Source: an uncultured Alistipes sp. (lineage in GTDB: Bacteria; Bacteroidota; Bacteroidia; Bacteroidales; UBA932). Taken from it: a stretch of DNA of 64,000 nt. The first letter of the stretch is position 1; each line of letters starts with the position of its first letter. Shown here one piece after another: positions 17,404 through 25,802 of the stretch. The position numbers and the translations under genes were made by a program. The DNA lies in assembly GCA_900544195.1 (NCBI GenBank), contig UQUJ01000001.1, positions 56,292 to 120,291 on the forward strand, read 5' to 3'. The notes beneath the pieces are model-generated. The model was given only the letters and a program-made list of their open reading frames with translations. It ran no database searches and was not told where the DNA came from.

Positions 17404-19014
17404 CTACAGCAGCGGAGCGAACAACCTCATGATACTTTCGATGATGTGGGAGTACCATGGGCGGGCACTCCATTCCTCGATGGTCAGCTCGTGGCATTGA
17501 CGGAGGTCGTACATGAATATTCCTTTGTTCATCAGGGCGGTCTGCTCGTCGTAGATGTAGGAGTTGACCTCGTAGTTGATGGCGAAGCTGCGGAAGTCCA
17601 GATTGGCGGAACCTATGCTGGAGAGGTAGTCGTCGCTGACGAATGTCTTGGCATGGATGAACTCTCCTTTGCGCAGGAATATTCTTACGCCGGCTTGCAG
17701 GGCCTCTTCGTAATAGGCTCTGTTGGCCGGGCGCATGAGGATGTTGTCGGCCACTTCCGGGAGCATCAGACGGACATCGACTCCACAGAGGGCGGCTGTC
17801 TTGAGGGCGTCCATGACAGGCTCGGTCGGCACGAAGTACGGGGTTTGGAGATAGATGTACTTTTTGGCGTGCTGCAAGGCCCATTCGTAGCTCAGCTGGA
17901 GGATCGGGAGCGGCAGGTCCGGTTCGTCCGGGACTATCTGGATAAGTTTGTTCCTGAGCGTCGGGTGGGTGGCATGGAAATCGATCTCTTGTTCTGTTGT
18001 CAAATCGTTTTCTCTGGTCGCTGAGCTTATCTTTCCAGTCGCTGGACTTCCCTTTCCGGTCTCTGGGCTTGTCGAAGCGACATTGTTCAGGATTAGAGAC
18101 CCTTGTGAGGTCACTTCGGCAGGCTCAGTGGCCGGGGCAACTTTCTTCGCCATCGGGTAGAACTCAGTCATCGCCTTGTCAATCGTCCCGCCACCCGTCA
18201 GCCAGGAGTCCAAAAACGTGTACTGGAGCACGGCCACGGCGTCGCCCGTGATGCGCATGTGCGTGTCCCTCCACAGACGGAAATAGTGGTCGTTTATATT
18301 CATGCCTCCAGTGTAGCCTATCTTTCCGTCAATCACGACTATCTTCCTGTGGTTCCGGTAATTGAGTTTCGTGGCCAGATCCAGGACGTGCATTCTTGGG
18401 TTGGTGAACTTCACAACCTCGACCCCGGCTTTCCTCATGTCATTGTAGTAGGCCGCCGCGATCGGGAAATTCGCGATGTTCTCGTACAGGAATCTGACTT
18501 TGACCCCTTCCCGGGCCTTCTGCATAAGAAGCCGTTTGATCGCCTTGCTGCCCTTGTCGTTGCCGAAATGGAAATATTCAATGTGGATTGACTCCTTGGC
18601 CGCCAGTATGTCCTCGCGCAGCAGGTCGAACTTCCGCTGCCCACTGGTGATGACCTCGATGTCATTGCCGGATGTGACAGAAGGGTAGTGTTCCGCGCCC
18701 AAAAGTCTGGCAAGCGGGCGGAATTCCTCACGGATTTTCTCCTCGTTGTCGTGCCCGAAAAGGATTCTGTTCAGCTCAGGAGTCGTGCCGGCCTCGAAGA
18801 TGTCCCTGTACCTCTGGTGCCGGCGGTAGAAGATCCAGTGATGTCGGTAGTTGATACCGAACATCAGGTAGAGAGCCAGTCCGACGACCGGAAGCACGGC
18901 TATGATCAGCAGCCATGCGAATTTCCTTCCCGAATCCCCCTTGTCAACCAGAATGACCGTGAAGACACTGAGGATCAAGAGAACATAAAGCCCTGTGAGA
19001 AACCACTGCAACAT
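17404..19014 (-). CDS. cls: cardiolipin synthase (PLD family)
   Basis: A 536-residue membrane enzyme that condenses phosphatidylglycerol into cardiolipin. Two N-terminal membrane helices (about residues 3-23 and 32-53) precede two phospholipase D HKD motifs: H222-K224-D229 and H454-K456-D461. Between the two halves, residues about 290-345 form a Thr/Ser/Ala-rich low-complexity insert. Its DNA (about 18000-18140) is made of copies of the GGTCGCTGAGCTTGTCGAAG repeat. The active-site blocks are intact, so the insert is probably tolerated as a surface loop. It lies 6 bp after miaB and is likely co-transcribed. Confidence 0.93.
   Translation of the reverse strand: MLQWFLTGLYVLLILSVFTVILVDKGDSGRKFAWLLIIAVLPVVGLALYLMFGINYRHHWIFYRRHQRYRDIFEAGTTPELNRILFGHDNEEKIREEFRPLARLLGAEHYPSVTSGNDIEVITSGQRKFDLLREDILAAKESIHIEYFHFGNDKGSKAIKRLLMQKAREGVKVRFLYENIANFPIAAAYYNDMRKAGVEVVKFTNPRMHVLDLATKLNYRNHRKIVVIDGKIGYTGGMNINDHYFRLWRDTHMRITGDAVAVLQYTFLDSWLTGGGTIDKAMTEFYPMAKKVAPATEPAEVTSQGSLILNNVASTSPETGKGSPATGKISSATRENDLTTEQEIDFHATHPTLRNKLIQIVPDEPDLPLPILQLSYEWALQHAKKYIYLQTPYFVPTEPVMDALKTAALCGVDVRLMLPEVADNILMRPANRAYYEEALQAGVRIFLRKGEFIHAKTFVSDDYLSSIGSANLDFRSFAINYEVNSYIYDEQTALMNKGIFMYDLRQCHELTIEEWSARPWYSHIIESIMRLFAPLL
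18000..18145. repeat. dispersed-repeat insertion inside cls
   Basis: The segment contains GGTCGCTGAGCTT, GGTCTCTGGGCTTGTCGAAG and CACTTCGGCAGGCTCAGTGG, recognisable as members of the intergenic repeat family. It keeps the reading frame and codes for the low-complexity loop of the synthase. Confidence 0.7.
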
Positions 19015-19020
19015 ATTCAG

Positions 19021-20343
19021 TTAAACTAATTTTCCGATGAGAGTGGCGGAGGTGCAAGACAGCACCTTGACATCCACATAGTCTCCGGCCTTGTGGCCAC
19101 AGCCCGGGAACACGCACATCTTGTTGCTGCCCGAACGGCCGCATAACTCATCCGGATTCTTCTTTGACGGCCCTTCCACGAGAACCTTGAAAGTCTTGCC
19201 GATGTCATTCTGGTTGCTTTTCAGGCTCAGTTCGCTCTGCAGGGCGATGATCTCGTTCAACCTTCTGGTCTTGACATCGAGCGGGACATCGTCCGGATAG
19301 TGTCTTGCCGCGAGCGTCCCCGGCCTTTCGGAGTAGTAGAACATGTAGGCATAGTCGAACCCGACCTTGCGGAACAGTTCAAGTGTCTGCTGATGATCCT
19401 CTTCTGTCTCGGAGCAGAATCCGGCGATCACGTCCGTGGTGATCCCGCAACCTGGCAGCACTTCACGGATCTTCGCCACACGCTCAAGGTACCATTCGGC
19501 GGTGTAGCGTCTCCTCATCTTCTCCAGAAGCCTGTCGCTGCCGGACTGGACCGGCAGATGAATATGATTGCAGATGTTGTCGTACCTTGCCATCGTCCCG
19601 ATCAGCTCATCGCTGATGTCCTTGGGATGATTGGTGGCGAAACGGACTCTGAGCCCGGGACTGATCCGTGCGACCATCTCCAACAGTTTCGGAAAGTCAC
19701 ATCCTTCCCCCTCGGCCGGTTTCCAGTTGTAGGAATCCACGTTCTGGCCGAGCAGGGTGACTTCCTTGTACCCTTTGCCGAAAACATCACGGGCTTCATT
19801 CACAATTGTTTGCGGATCCCTGCTCCTTTCAGCTCCCCTTGTGTAAGGCACGACACAGTACGAGCAGACGTTGTTGCATCCTCTCATGATCGAGATGAAG
19901 GCTGAGACTCCGTTCCTGTCGGTCCTGACCGGAACGATGTCCGCGTAGGTCTCCTCGTGGGAGAGCATCACGTTGATCTGTGGCTTGTCCGGTGCTATGT
20001 CCTTCAGAAGCGCCGGAAGCGTCCTGTAGGAGTCCGGACCGGCCACAAGATCCACCTTGTGGGTGTCCAGCAACTTGTCCTTCAGCCTCTCGGCCATGCA
20101 GCCGACGATCCCCACGACCACGCCTGACCTCTTTTCCTTCTGTTTGTGGAACACCTCTATGCGTCCCCATATTCTTTGCTCGGCATTGTCTCTGACGGAA
20201 CATGTGTTGGCGAGGATGACATCGGCCTCGTCCATTGATTCTGTGCGTTCGTAGCCCTCTTTCCCGAGTATCGAGAAAATCACCTCCGAGTCGCCGACGT
20301 TCATCTGGCAACCGTAGGTCTCTATGTAAATCTTCTTGCTCAT
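19021..20343 (-). CDS. miaB: tRNA-2-methylthio-N6-dimethylallyladenosine synthase
   Basis: A radical-SAM methylthiotransferase acting on i6A37 of tRNA. In the 440-residue protein the N-terminal UPF0004 domain has the three cluster cysteines C12, C48 and C82. The radical-SAM motif is C156-x3-C160-x2-C163, and a TRAM domain closes the protein (about 375-440). The frame extends to a GTG at 20361, but the ATG at 20343 (MSKKIYIETYGCQMN) matches family N-termini. The cls gene follows at once. The gene has a TATCTTTG promoter-like box at 20560. Confidence 0.96.
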   Translation of the reverse strand: MSKKIYIETYGCQMNVGDSEVIFSILGKEGYERTESMDEADVILANTCSVRDNAEQRIWGRIEVFHKQKEKRSGVVVGIVGCMAERLKDKLLDTHKVDLVAGPDSYRTLPALLKDIAPDKPQINVMLSHEETYADIVPVRTDRNGVSAFISIMRGCNNVCSYCVVPYTRGAERSRDPQTIVNEARDVFGKGYKEVTLLGQNVDSYNWKPAEGEGCDFPKLLEMVARISPGLRVRFATNHPKDISDELIGTMARYDNICNHIHLPVQSGSDRLLEKMRRRYTAEWYLERVAKIREVLPGCGITTDVIAGFCSETEEDHQQTLELFRKVGFDYAYMFYYSERPGTLAARHYPDDVPLDVKTRRLNEIIALQSELSLKSNQNDIGKTFKVLVEGPSKKNPDELCGRSGSNKMCVFPGCGHKAGDYVDVKVLSCTSATLIGKLV

Positions 20344-20559
20344 GTCTGATTCAACTCTCACTTGTAGGCAAATACCTATTGTTTTTACAACCTTATCTCA
20401 TGTTCGAAGGTGATTTCCCACCCTCGTCAATTCACGTTACCCCCTCCCTAAATCCTCCCCTCGGGGGAGGGACTTGCTTTCACCCTTTCACCGCAAGCGG
20501 TGAAGAAAATAGGTTCTCGCAAATGCGAGACTTGTGTTCCTGATTATAACAGTCTTCCG

Positions 20560-20567
20560 CAAAGATA
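20560..20567 (-). promoter_or_regulatory. candidate -7 box for miaB
   Basis: TATCTTTG on the minus strand fits TAnnTTTG exactly and lies about 215 bp before the miaB ATG. No convincing -33 element was found. Confidence 0.4.
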
Positions 20568-20685
20568 GATAATTATCCTTGAATAATGGCTTGGTGATGT
20601 TCGTCAAATCTGCTGTGGCATGATTTTATGATGGTTCGCAGATTCTGTCAAATCCATTCGGTGATGCTTATTATGGATTTTTTTC

Positions 20686-20693
20686 TATCTTTG
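20686..20693 (+). promoter_or_regulatory. candidate -7 box for the 20713 operon
   Basis: TATCTTTG matches TAnnTTTG exactly, 20 bp before the ATG at 20713. The transcript would have a very short leader. The -33 region is not recognisable. Confidence 0.5.
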
Positions 20694-20712
20694 TGGTAAT
20701 AGTGTTGATAAA

Positions 20713-21192
20713 ATGGAGACAATAAAGAGAAATATTTCGGGCATTCTCATCGCTTTGCTGGCGTGTGCCATCCTGTCCGGATGCTCCGGGCTGTCGAAGG
20801 TCAAAGACATCAAGGTGACCTCGTGCGGTCTGGAGTCATATTCATTGAAAGGACTGCGCTCGATAGACGCTGTGCTTGCCGTAGGGATTGACAACCCTAC
20901 GTTCGCGTTCAAGGTGATGGATGTCAGCGGGGTCGTGAAGTACAACGGAGAGGATTTCGCTACCTACACGGCGGACACGGTCAGCGTGGACAAGAAATGC
21001 TCCAAGGTCTATGACATGCCTTGCACGGCGACCTTGAATGACGGGATAAGCCTGATGAAACTGATGCAGATAGTAAAAAAAGGCAATCTTGAGGGGTTCA
21101 CGACTGACGTGACGGCGACGGTAAAACTCAAGAGCGGCGCGGGGAAGACTTTCAGGTTCAAGAATATAGACCTTAATAAAATGACTGAGTAG
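20713..21192 (+). CDS. LEA type 2-like lipoprotein
   Basis: A 159-residue lipoprotein: signal segment with lipobox ILSGC (Cys24), then a single beta-sandwich. The pattern 'LRSIDAVLAVGIDNPTFAFKVMDVSGVVKYNGEDFATYTAD' is that of water-stress/LEA_2 domain proteins. It is probably anchored in the outer or inner membrane facing the periplasm. It lies 4 bp before the SPOR-domain gene, and rpoN follows, suggesting a small operon. No specific role is known; the LEA_2 assignment is from the sequence pattern. Confidence 0.7.
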   Translation: METIKRNISGILIALLACAILSGCSGLSKVKDIKVTSCGLESYSLKGLRSIDAVLAVGIDNPTFAFKVMDVSGVVKYNGEDFATYTADTVSVDKKCSKVYDMPCTATLNDGISLMKLMQIVKKGNLEGFTTDVTATVKLKSGAGKTFRFKNIDLNKMTE

Positions 21193-21196
21193 ATTT

Positions 21197-21757
21197 ATGA
21201 ATATTTTGGTTCGAAAGATTCTTGCCGTTTTGTTGACTGTCATGGCGTCCGCTTGCCTGATGATGGCTCAGGACATCCGGGAGGGGAAAGACTCGGTGAT
21301 ATATAGACAGAGCGCCTCCATGGATTCAACTCTGGTGGGGAAGGACATATTCAGACTTCTTTCCGCCAACGGTGTGGATGGGTCAAATGTGACCGTGCGT
21401 CAGTCCCGGCATATTCTTGATGCCTTTGAATCGCATGTGGCGGCCAATCCGGCCAGGACATCGACAGGCTTCCGCGTCAGGATATTCAATGACAACAAGC
21501 AGACTTCGAGGAATGATTCCGAGGCGGCTTTGGACCGCTTCAAAGGGATGTTCCCGGGAATCTCGGTATATCGGACATATTCCAACCCGTTCTTCAGGGT
21601 CACGGTCGGGGATTTCCGCACCAAGTCCGAGGCCATGCAGCTTCTTCAGCAGGTCAAAGGGGCTTTCCCGACCGCATTCATCGTAAAGGAGACAATCGGC
21701 TATCCTGTGGTTGACCGGTTCCATTCCTACACAGTAGAGACCGTTAATCAGGAATAA
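21197..21757 (+). CDS. SPOR-domain secreted protein
   Basis: A 186-residue exported protein with a signal peptide (about residues 1-24, ending near MMAQ). Its C-terminal SPOR-like domain (about 95-180) has 'FRVRIFNDNKQTSRNDSEAALDRFKGMFPGISVYRTYSNPFFRVTVGDFRTKSEA'. SPOR domains bind glycan strands stripped of peptides at division sites. The protein lacks a membrane anchor. It sits 4 bp after the LEA-like gene and 3 bp before rpoN, so it is probably translated from the same message. Confidence 0.8.
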   Translation: MNILVRKILAVLLTVMASACLMMAQDIREGKDSVIYRQSASMDSTLVGKDIFRLLSANGVDGSNVTVRQSRHILDAFESHVAANPARTSTGFRVRIFNDNKQTSRNDSEAALDRFKGMFPGISVYRTYSNPFFRVTVGDFRTKSEAMQLLQQVKGAFPTAFIVKETIGYPVVDRFHSYTVETVNQE

Positions 21758-21760
21758 GTT

Positions 21761-23173
21761 ATGCTCAAGCAAGGACTCGAACTCAAACAGACTCAGAAAC
21801 TTTCCCCGCTTCAGATCCAGACTATCAAGCTTATCGAGCTGCCGATTCAGGAGCTGGAGCAGAAGGTTAAGGCTGAGCTTGAGGACAATCCGGTGCTGGA
21901 CGATTCTCCGGCTCCGGAAAAGAACGAGGACAATGACGAGCCAAAGGACATCTCCATCGACGAGATCGATGAGAATGATCCGATTCCGGCCTACAAGCTT
22001 CATGTGAACAATTACGGCAAGGACGAGCGGCCGCAGTACAGCACATTCTCGGTCAAGGAGAGTTTCACTCAGAGTCTGATGGAGCAGCTGGGCTACCGCA
22101 ACCTGTCGAAGCATGACCACGATGTGGCGGCGTTCATCATCGGCAGTCTGGACAGCGACGGCTACCTTCGCCGGGACATTGACAGCATTGTGGATGACCT
22201 TGCTTTCAGGGCGAACATCGAATCAAGCCCGGAGGAGGTTCTGAATATGTTGAAGGTGATTCAGGAGTTCGAGCCGGCGGGGGTAGGTGCCAGAGATCTG
22301 CGCGAGTGCCTTCTTCTTCAGCTTAAGGCTCAGAAACAGACCAAGCTTGTGCAGACGGCAGAGACCATACTCACGGACTATTTCTCAGAGTTCTCCAACC
22401 GGCATTTTCAGAAAATCATCACGAAGCTCGGATTGAGTGAGGAGGACATGAAGGCTGTGATGGCAAGGATCGTCAAACTTAATCCAGCTCCAGGCGGGCA
22501 GATTGACGATTCGTACAATGATCAGGCTCAGCAGATTGTGCCGGATTTCGTGCTGGACATCGTGGACGGGGAGCTGAGACTGTCGATGCCTCGCTTCAAC
22601 ATTCCTGAGATCCGGGTGAACCGCAAGTACGCCGAGCTTCTCGCCGATGCGCAAGGCTCTTCGGACAGGCAGAAAAAGGAGGCGGCGACGTTTGTCAAGC
22701 AGAAACTGGATTCGGCCAAGTGGTTTGTGGAGGCTTTGAAGCAGCGTTACAACACATTGGAGAGTACGATGAAAGCCATCATCGACTACCAGCATGACTA
22801 TTTCATGGACGGGGATGAGTCTCATCTCAGGCCTATGGTCTTGAAGGACATAGCCGAGAGGACCGGTTTTGACATCTCGACGATTTCCAGAGTCGTGAAC
22901 AGCAAGTACATCGAGACGCATTTCGGGATTTATCCGCTGAAATATTTCTTCTCGGAGGGTCTTGAGAATCAGGATGGGGAGGAGGTTTCGACCCGTGAGC
23001 TGAAGAAGGCTCTTCGTGAGTGTGTGGATGCTGAGAACAAGCGCAAGCCTTTGACCGACGATCAGTTGGTGGCTGAGATGAACAAGCGTGGCTATAAGGT
23101 GGCGCGCCGCACGATCGCCAAGTACCGTGACCAGCTCGACATCCCTAAGGCCCGCCTCCGCAAGGAGTTGTGA
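21761..23173 (+). CDS. rpoN: RNA polymerase sigma-54 factor
   Basis: A 470-residue sigma-54. The Gln/Leu-rich region I (LKQTQKLSPLQIQTIKLIELP, residues about 6-28) interacts with enhancer-binding activators. It is followed by an acidic region II (about 45-75), the core-binding domain and the DNA-binding part, ending in the RpoN box 'ARRTIAKYRDQL' near residue 446-457, which contacts the -24 element. It is the last gene of a three-gene plus-strand run and converges on upp with only 3 bp between stop codons and no visible terminator. Confidence 0.97.
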   Translation: MLKQGLELKQTQKLSPLQIQTIKLIELPIQELEQKVKAELEDNPVLDDSPAPEKNEDNDEPKDISIDEIDENDPIPAYKLHVNNYGKDERPQYSTFSVKESFTQSLMEQLGYRNLSKHDHDVAAFIIGSLDSDGYLRRDIDSIVDDLAFRANIESSPEEVLNMLKVIQEFEPAGVGARDLRECLLLQLKAQKQTKLVQTAETILTDYFSEFSNRHFQKIITKLGLSEEDMKAVMARIVKLNPAPGGQIDDSYNDQAQQIVPDFVLDIVDGELRLSMPRFNIPEIRVNRKYAELLADAQGSSDRQKKEAATFVKQKLDSAKWFVEALKQRYNTLESTMKAIIDYQHDYFMDGDESHLRPMVLKDIAERTGFDISTISRVVNSKYIETHFGIYPLKYFFSEGLENQDGEEVSTRELKKALRECVDAENKRKPLTDDQLVAEMNKRGYKVARRTIAKYRDQLDIPKARLRKEL

Positions 23174-23176
23174 AAT

Positions 23177-23830
23177 CTACAACTTCGCGCCGTAGGCGAG
23201 GTCGCCCGCGTCACCAAGGCCCGGGACGATGTACGAGTGGCTTGTCAGCTCCTCATCGACGGCGGCGGTCCAGAGGGTCGTGTTCTCCGGAAGGTGCTTC
23301 TGGAGGAACTCGATGGCGTAGATGCTGGCGATAGGGCAGACAAAGTGGGTGTGGACTGGATCTCCGCCTTCATCAACAAGCTTATGATAGGCGATTTCAA
23401 TCGACGCTCCGGTCGCAAGCATGGTGTCGGCGATGATGAGAGTCTTGCCAGTCAGGTCAGGGCAGGTGCAGTACTCCACATTGATGTGGAACTCGTCTCC
23501 CTTGTCGTACTTCCTGAAGGCCGCGATGAATGCGTTCTCTGCGCCGTCAAACACATCGAGGATGCCTTTGTGGAGTGGCAGTCCGGCGCGCAGGATGGTG
23601 GAAACCACAATCTTCGCGTCGCAAGTGCGGACTCTGGCCGTGGCAAGAGGGGTGATGACATCCTTCGGGCTGTAATCCAGGACCTTGCTTAGCTCGTAGG
23701 CAAAGATGTGCCCCAACCTTTCAAGGTTGTAACGGAAACGGAGGCTGTCTTTCTGAACGGTTTTGTCACGCATCTGCGCGACGATGTTGTTGAGGACCGA
23801 ATCGGTCTCGCCAAGATTGATGACTTTCAT
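23177..23830 (-). CDS. upp: uracil phosphoribosyltransferase
   Basis: A 217-residue cytoplasmic enzyme of pyrimidine salvage converting uracil and PRPP to UMP. The PRPP-binding motif is seen as 'KTLIIADTMLATGASIEIA' (about residues 130-148), and the C-terminal uracil-binding segment includes 'PGLGDAGDLAYG'. The length and N-terminus fit Bacteroidota Upp. Its leader contains a 9-bp hairpin and a TACTTTTG box. Confidence 0.95.
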   Translation of the reverse strand: MKVINLGETDSVLNNIVAQMRDKTVQKDSLRFRYNLERLGHIFAYELSKVLDYSPKDVITPLATARVRTCDAKIVVSTILRAGLPLHKGILDVFDGAENAFIAAFRKYDKGDEFHINVEYCTCPDLTGKTLIIADTMLATGASIEIAYHKLVDEGGDPVHTHFVCPIASIYAIEFLQKHLPENTTLWTAAVDEELTSHSYIVPGLGDAGDLAYGAKL

Positions 23831-23834
23831 TGGT

Positions 23835-23866
23835 TTCTCGAAATTGATTTTCGAGAATCAAAAGTA
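23835..23866 (-). promoter_or_regulatory. upp promoter box and leader hairpin
   Basis: TACTTTTG (minus strand, 23859-23866) fits the -7 consensus. Immediately downstream a 9-bp stem, TTCTCGAAA with TTTCGAGAA (23835-23857), lies 5 bp before the ATG. It would be near the start of the transcript, where it could limit translation or stabilise the message. Confidence 0.4.
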
Positions 23867-23877
23867 GGGATTTATTT

Positions 23878-24585
23878 CTATACCTGCAAGTTTTTTCTTT
23901 CCGCCATCGTCACCCTGTCGTCGGCGAAGCTGAAGTAGCAGTCATCGCAGATTATTATGTGGTCGAGGAGGGATATGTCGAAGGTGTTCGCGGCCTTTTT
24001 CATGCGCTCGGTCTCGGTCAGGTCGTTGTGTCCGGGACGAGGGTTTCCGGACGGGTGATTGTGCACCATGACCATCGCGCTGGCTCTCTTGTCCAAGGCC
24101 ATCCTGACCACAAGCCTTGGATCGACGATAGTGGCAGAGATCCCTCCAAGGCTGATCATTTCCTTGTGGATGATGAAGTTGGCTCTGTTCAGGAGGATGA
24201 TCCAGAATTCCTCGTGATCCAGCCCTTTGAGGCGGGGAAGCATCATCTTGAACACGATGTCGGCATCGGTCAGCGGAATTTTCTCTATTCCGGGATCTTC
24301 AAGACAGCATCTTTTCCCGAGTTCAAACGCGGCTGCGATCGCGGTGTACCGGACGCTGCCGATTCCTCCGATCTCTTTCATCCGCCCGGCGTCCATGTCG
24401 GCGATCATGGACAGTTTCCCTTCGTTGGCTGCCAGCAGTCTGTTCGCAACTTCGAGGACGTTTTCCTTCTGTGTCCCGGAACCGATCAGTATGGCGAGCA
24501 GTTCAGCGTTGCTCATGGCGCCAGCTCCTTTGGCGAGCATCTTTTCCCGTGGCCTTTCGTCCACGCAGATTTCTTTGATTTTCAT
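23878..24585 (-). CDS. radC: RadC/JAB-domain protein
   Basis: A 235-residue protein with an N-terminal helix-hairpin-helix-like region (about residues 20-95) and a C-terminal MPN/JAB domain. The metal site is H175-x-H177-P-S-G with Asp about 10 residues later (HNHPSGNPRPGHND). RadC family proteins are widespread; their role in DNA repair is disputed. It is transcribed on its own between upp and the transketolase genes. Confidence 0.93.
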   Translation of the reverse strand: MKIKEICVDERPREKMLAKGAGAMSNAELLAILIGSGTQKENVLEVANRLLAANEGKLSMIADMDAGRMKEIGGIGSVRYTAIAAAFELGKRCCLEDPGIEKIPLTDADIVFKMMLPRLKGLDHEEFWIILLNRANFIIHKEMISLGGISATIVDPRLVVRMALDKRASAMVMVHNHPSGNPRPGHNDLTETERMKKAANTFDISLLDHIIICDDCYFSFADDRVTMAERKNLQV

Positions 24586-24692
24586 AGTTTGTTACTTTTT
24601 GTGGCGGGTGTCCGGGAATATGCCGACGCGCTTGCCGACATATTCTTTATCGCCGCATGTTCAATGCCGGCAATATAGGTATAGCAAACGGA

Positions 24693-24730
24693 AAAAAAGT
24701 TAAGAAACATAAATGTCTCCTAACTTTTTT
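24693..24730 (-). terminator. weak terminator after the transketolase genes
   Basis: AAAAAAGTTA (24693-24702) and TAACTTTTTT (24721-24730) form a stem with partial inner pairing. It ends in a T-run on either strand and lies about 110 bp past the transketolase stop. Confidence 0.4.
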
Positions 24731-24800
24731 CTGTTTTTTATGGAAATTTCTGTTTTTTATAGGCTATCCCTGCCACTTCGGCAAACTCACCGCATGGTGT

Positions 24801-24839
24801 GGTCGCTGAACCTGTTGAAGCGCCTGCCGAAGCGCCTGC
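24801..24839 (+). repeat. GGTCGCTGAACCTGTTGAAG repeat abutting the transketolase stop
   Basis: A member of the dispersed palindromic family, followed by a doubled GCGCCTGCCGAA unit. It ends exactly at the stop codon of the C-terminal transketolase gene. Confidence 0.65.
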
Positions 24840-25790
24840 CTACTTCCTTTCCAGAACCTTCTTTGCGGCCTCGACGATGTGTGGGGCATCAATTCCGTAA
24901 GCGGCGAGAAGTTCGGACGGAGTTCCGCTCTGGCCGAACTCGTCACGTCCGTTGACATATTCAATCGGCTTAGGGGAGGTGGCGGCAAGCACTCCGGCGA
25001 TCAGTTCGCCAAGGCCACCGGCCATGTTGTGCTCCTCGGCGACAACCACGGCTCCGGTCTTGATTGCGGAGGCGATGACTGTCTTGGTGTCGAGCGGCTT
25101 GATGGTCGCCACATTGATGACCTCGGCACAGATTCCATCGGCTTCAAGAGCCTCGGCAGCCTGAAGGGCCTCCCAAACCATGTGCCCGGTGGCGAAGATG
25201 GTGACATCCTTGCCTTCGTTCAGGACGTAAGCCTTTCCGATTTCGAACGGCTCGTCAGGTGTGAAGTCGGCGACCTTCGGACGGCCGAAACGCAGATAGA
25301 CAGGGCCGTCATATTTGGCTGCGGCGATCGTCGCGTTCTTTGTCTGCGTCCAGTCGCAAGGGTTGATCACAACCATTCCCGGAAGAGCGCGCATCAGGGC
25401 GATGTCCTCCATTGTCTGGTGGGTGGCACCGTCCTCACCGAGGGTGATTCCGGCGTGAGAGGATGCGATCTTGACGTTGGTCTTGCCGTAGCAGACCTCC
25501 ATTCGGATCTGGTCGTAAACACGTCCGGTGACGAACTCGGCGAACGATCCGGCGAACGGAATCTTGCCGGTGAGGGCCATGCCTGAAGCCACGCCGATCA
25601 TGTTGGACTCGGCGATGCCGCATTCGTAATATCTCTCCGGGAACTCGGCCGCGAAAGCGTCCATCTTGAGTGAGCCCTTGAGGTCGGCGGTCAACGCCAC
25701 GACTCTTGAGTCAGCCTTTCCGGCTTCGAGAAGGCCGGCTCCGAAACCGCTGCGGGTGTCCTTCTTGCCCTTATCTGTATATTTCTTCAT
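24840..25790 (-). CDS. transketolase, C-terminal subunit
   Basis: A 316-residue protein equal to the pyrimidine-binding and C-terminal domains of transketolase. The thiamine-pyrophosphate glutamate region is 'YYECGIAESNMIGVASGMALTGKIPFAGSFAEF' (about 55-85). It is preceded by the N-terminal subunit gene with a 12-bp gap. Together they would form a split transketolase of the non-oxidative pentose phosphate pathway, a common alternative to the single-chain enzyme. A 1-deoxyxylulose-5-phosphate synthase-like role is less likely, given the N-terminal partner. Confidence 0.9.
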   Translation of the reverse strand: MKKYTDKGKKDTRSGFGAGLLEAGKADSRVVALTADLKGSLKMDAFAAEFPERYYECGIAESNMIGVASGMALTGKIPFAGSFAEFVTGRVYDQIRMEVCYGKTNVKIASSHAGITLGEDGATHQTMEDIALMRALPGMVVINPCDWTQTKNATIAAAKYDGPVYLRFGRPKVADFTPDEPFEIGKAYVLNEGKDVTIFATGHMVWEALQAAEALEADGICAEVINVATIKPLDTKTVIASAIKTGAVVVAEEHNMAGGLGELIAGVLAATSPKPIEYVNGRDEFGQSGTPSELLAAYGIDAPHIVEAAKKVLERK

Positions 25791-25802
25791 AATATTCGTG
25801 AA

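Larger units (their letters stand above)
20344..20712. other. divergent intergenic region with a run of short hairpins
   Basis: The stretch between miaB and the LEA-like gene holds a C-rich/G-rich repeat (about 20436-20472, core CTCCCCTCGGGGGAG). It also holds two perfect palindromic hairpins: TTCACCGCAAGCGGTGAA (20487-20504) and TCTCGCAAATGCGAGA (20515-20530). A related 'CACGTTAC...CCCCTAAATCC' segment lies inverted at about 32420-32455. No ORF is credible. Confidence 0.6.
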
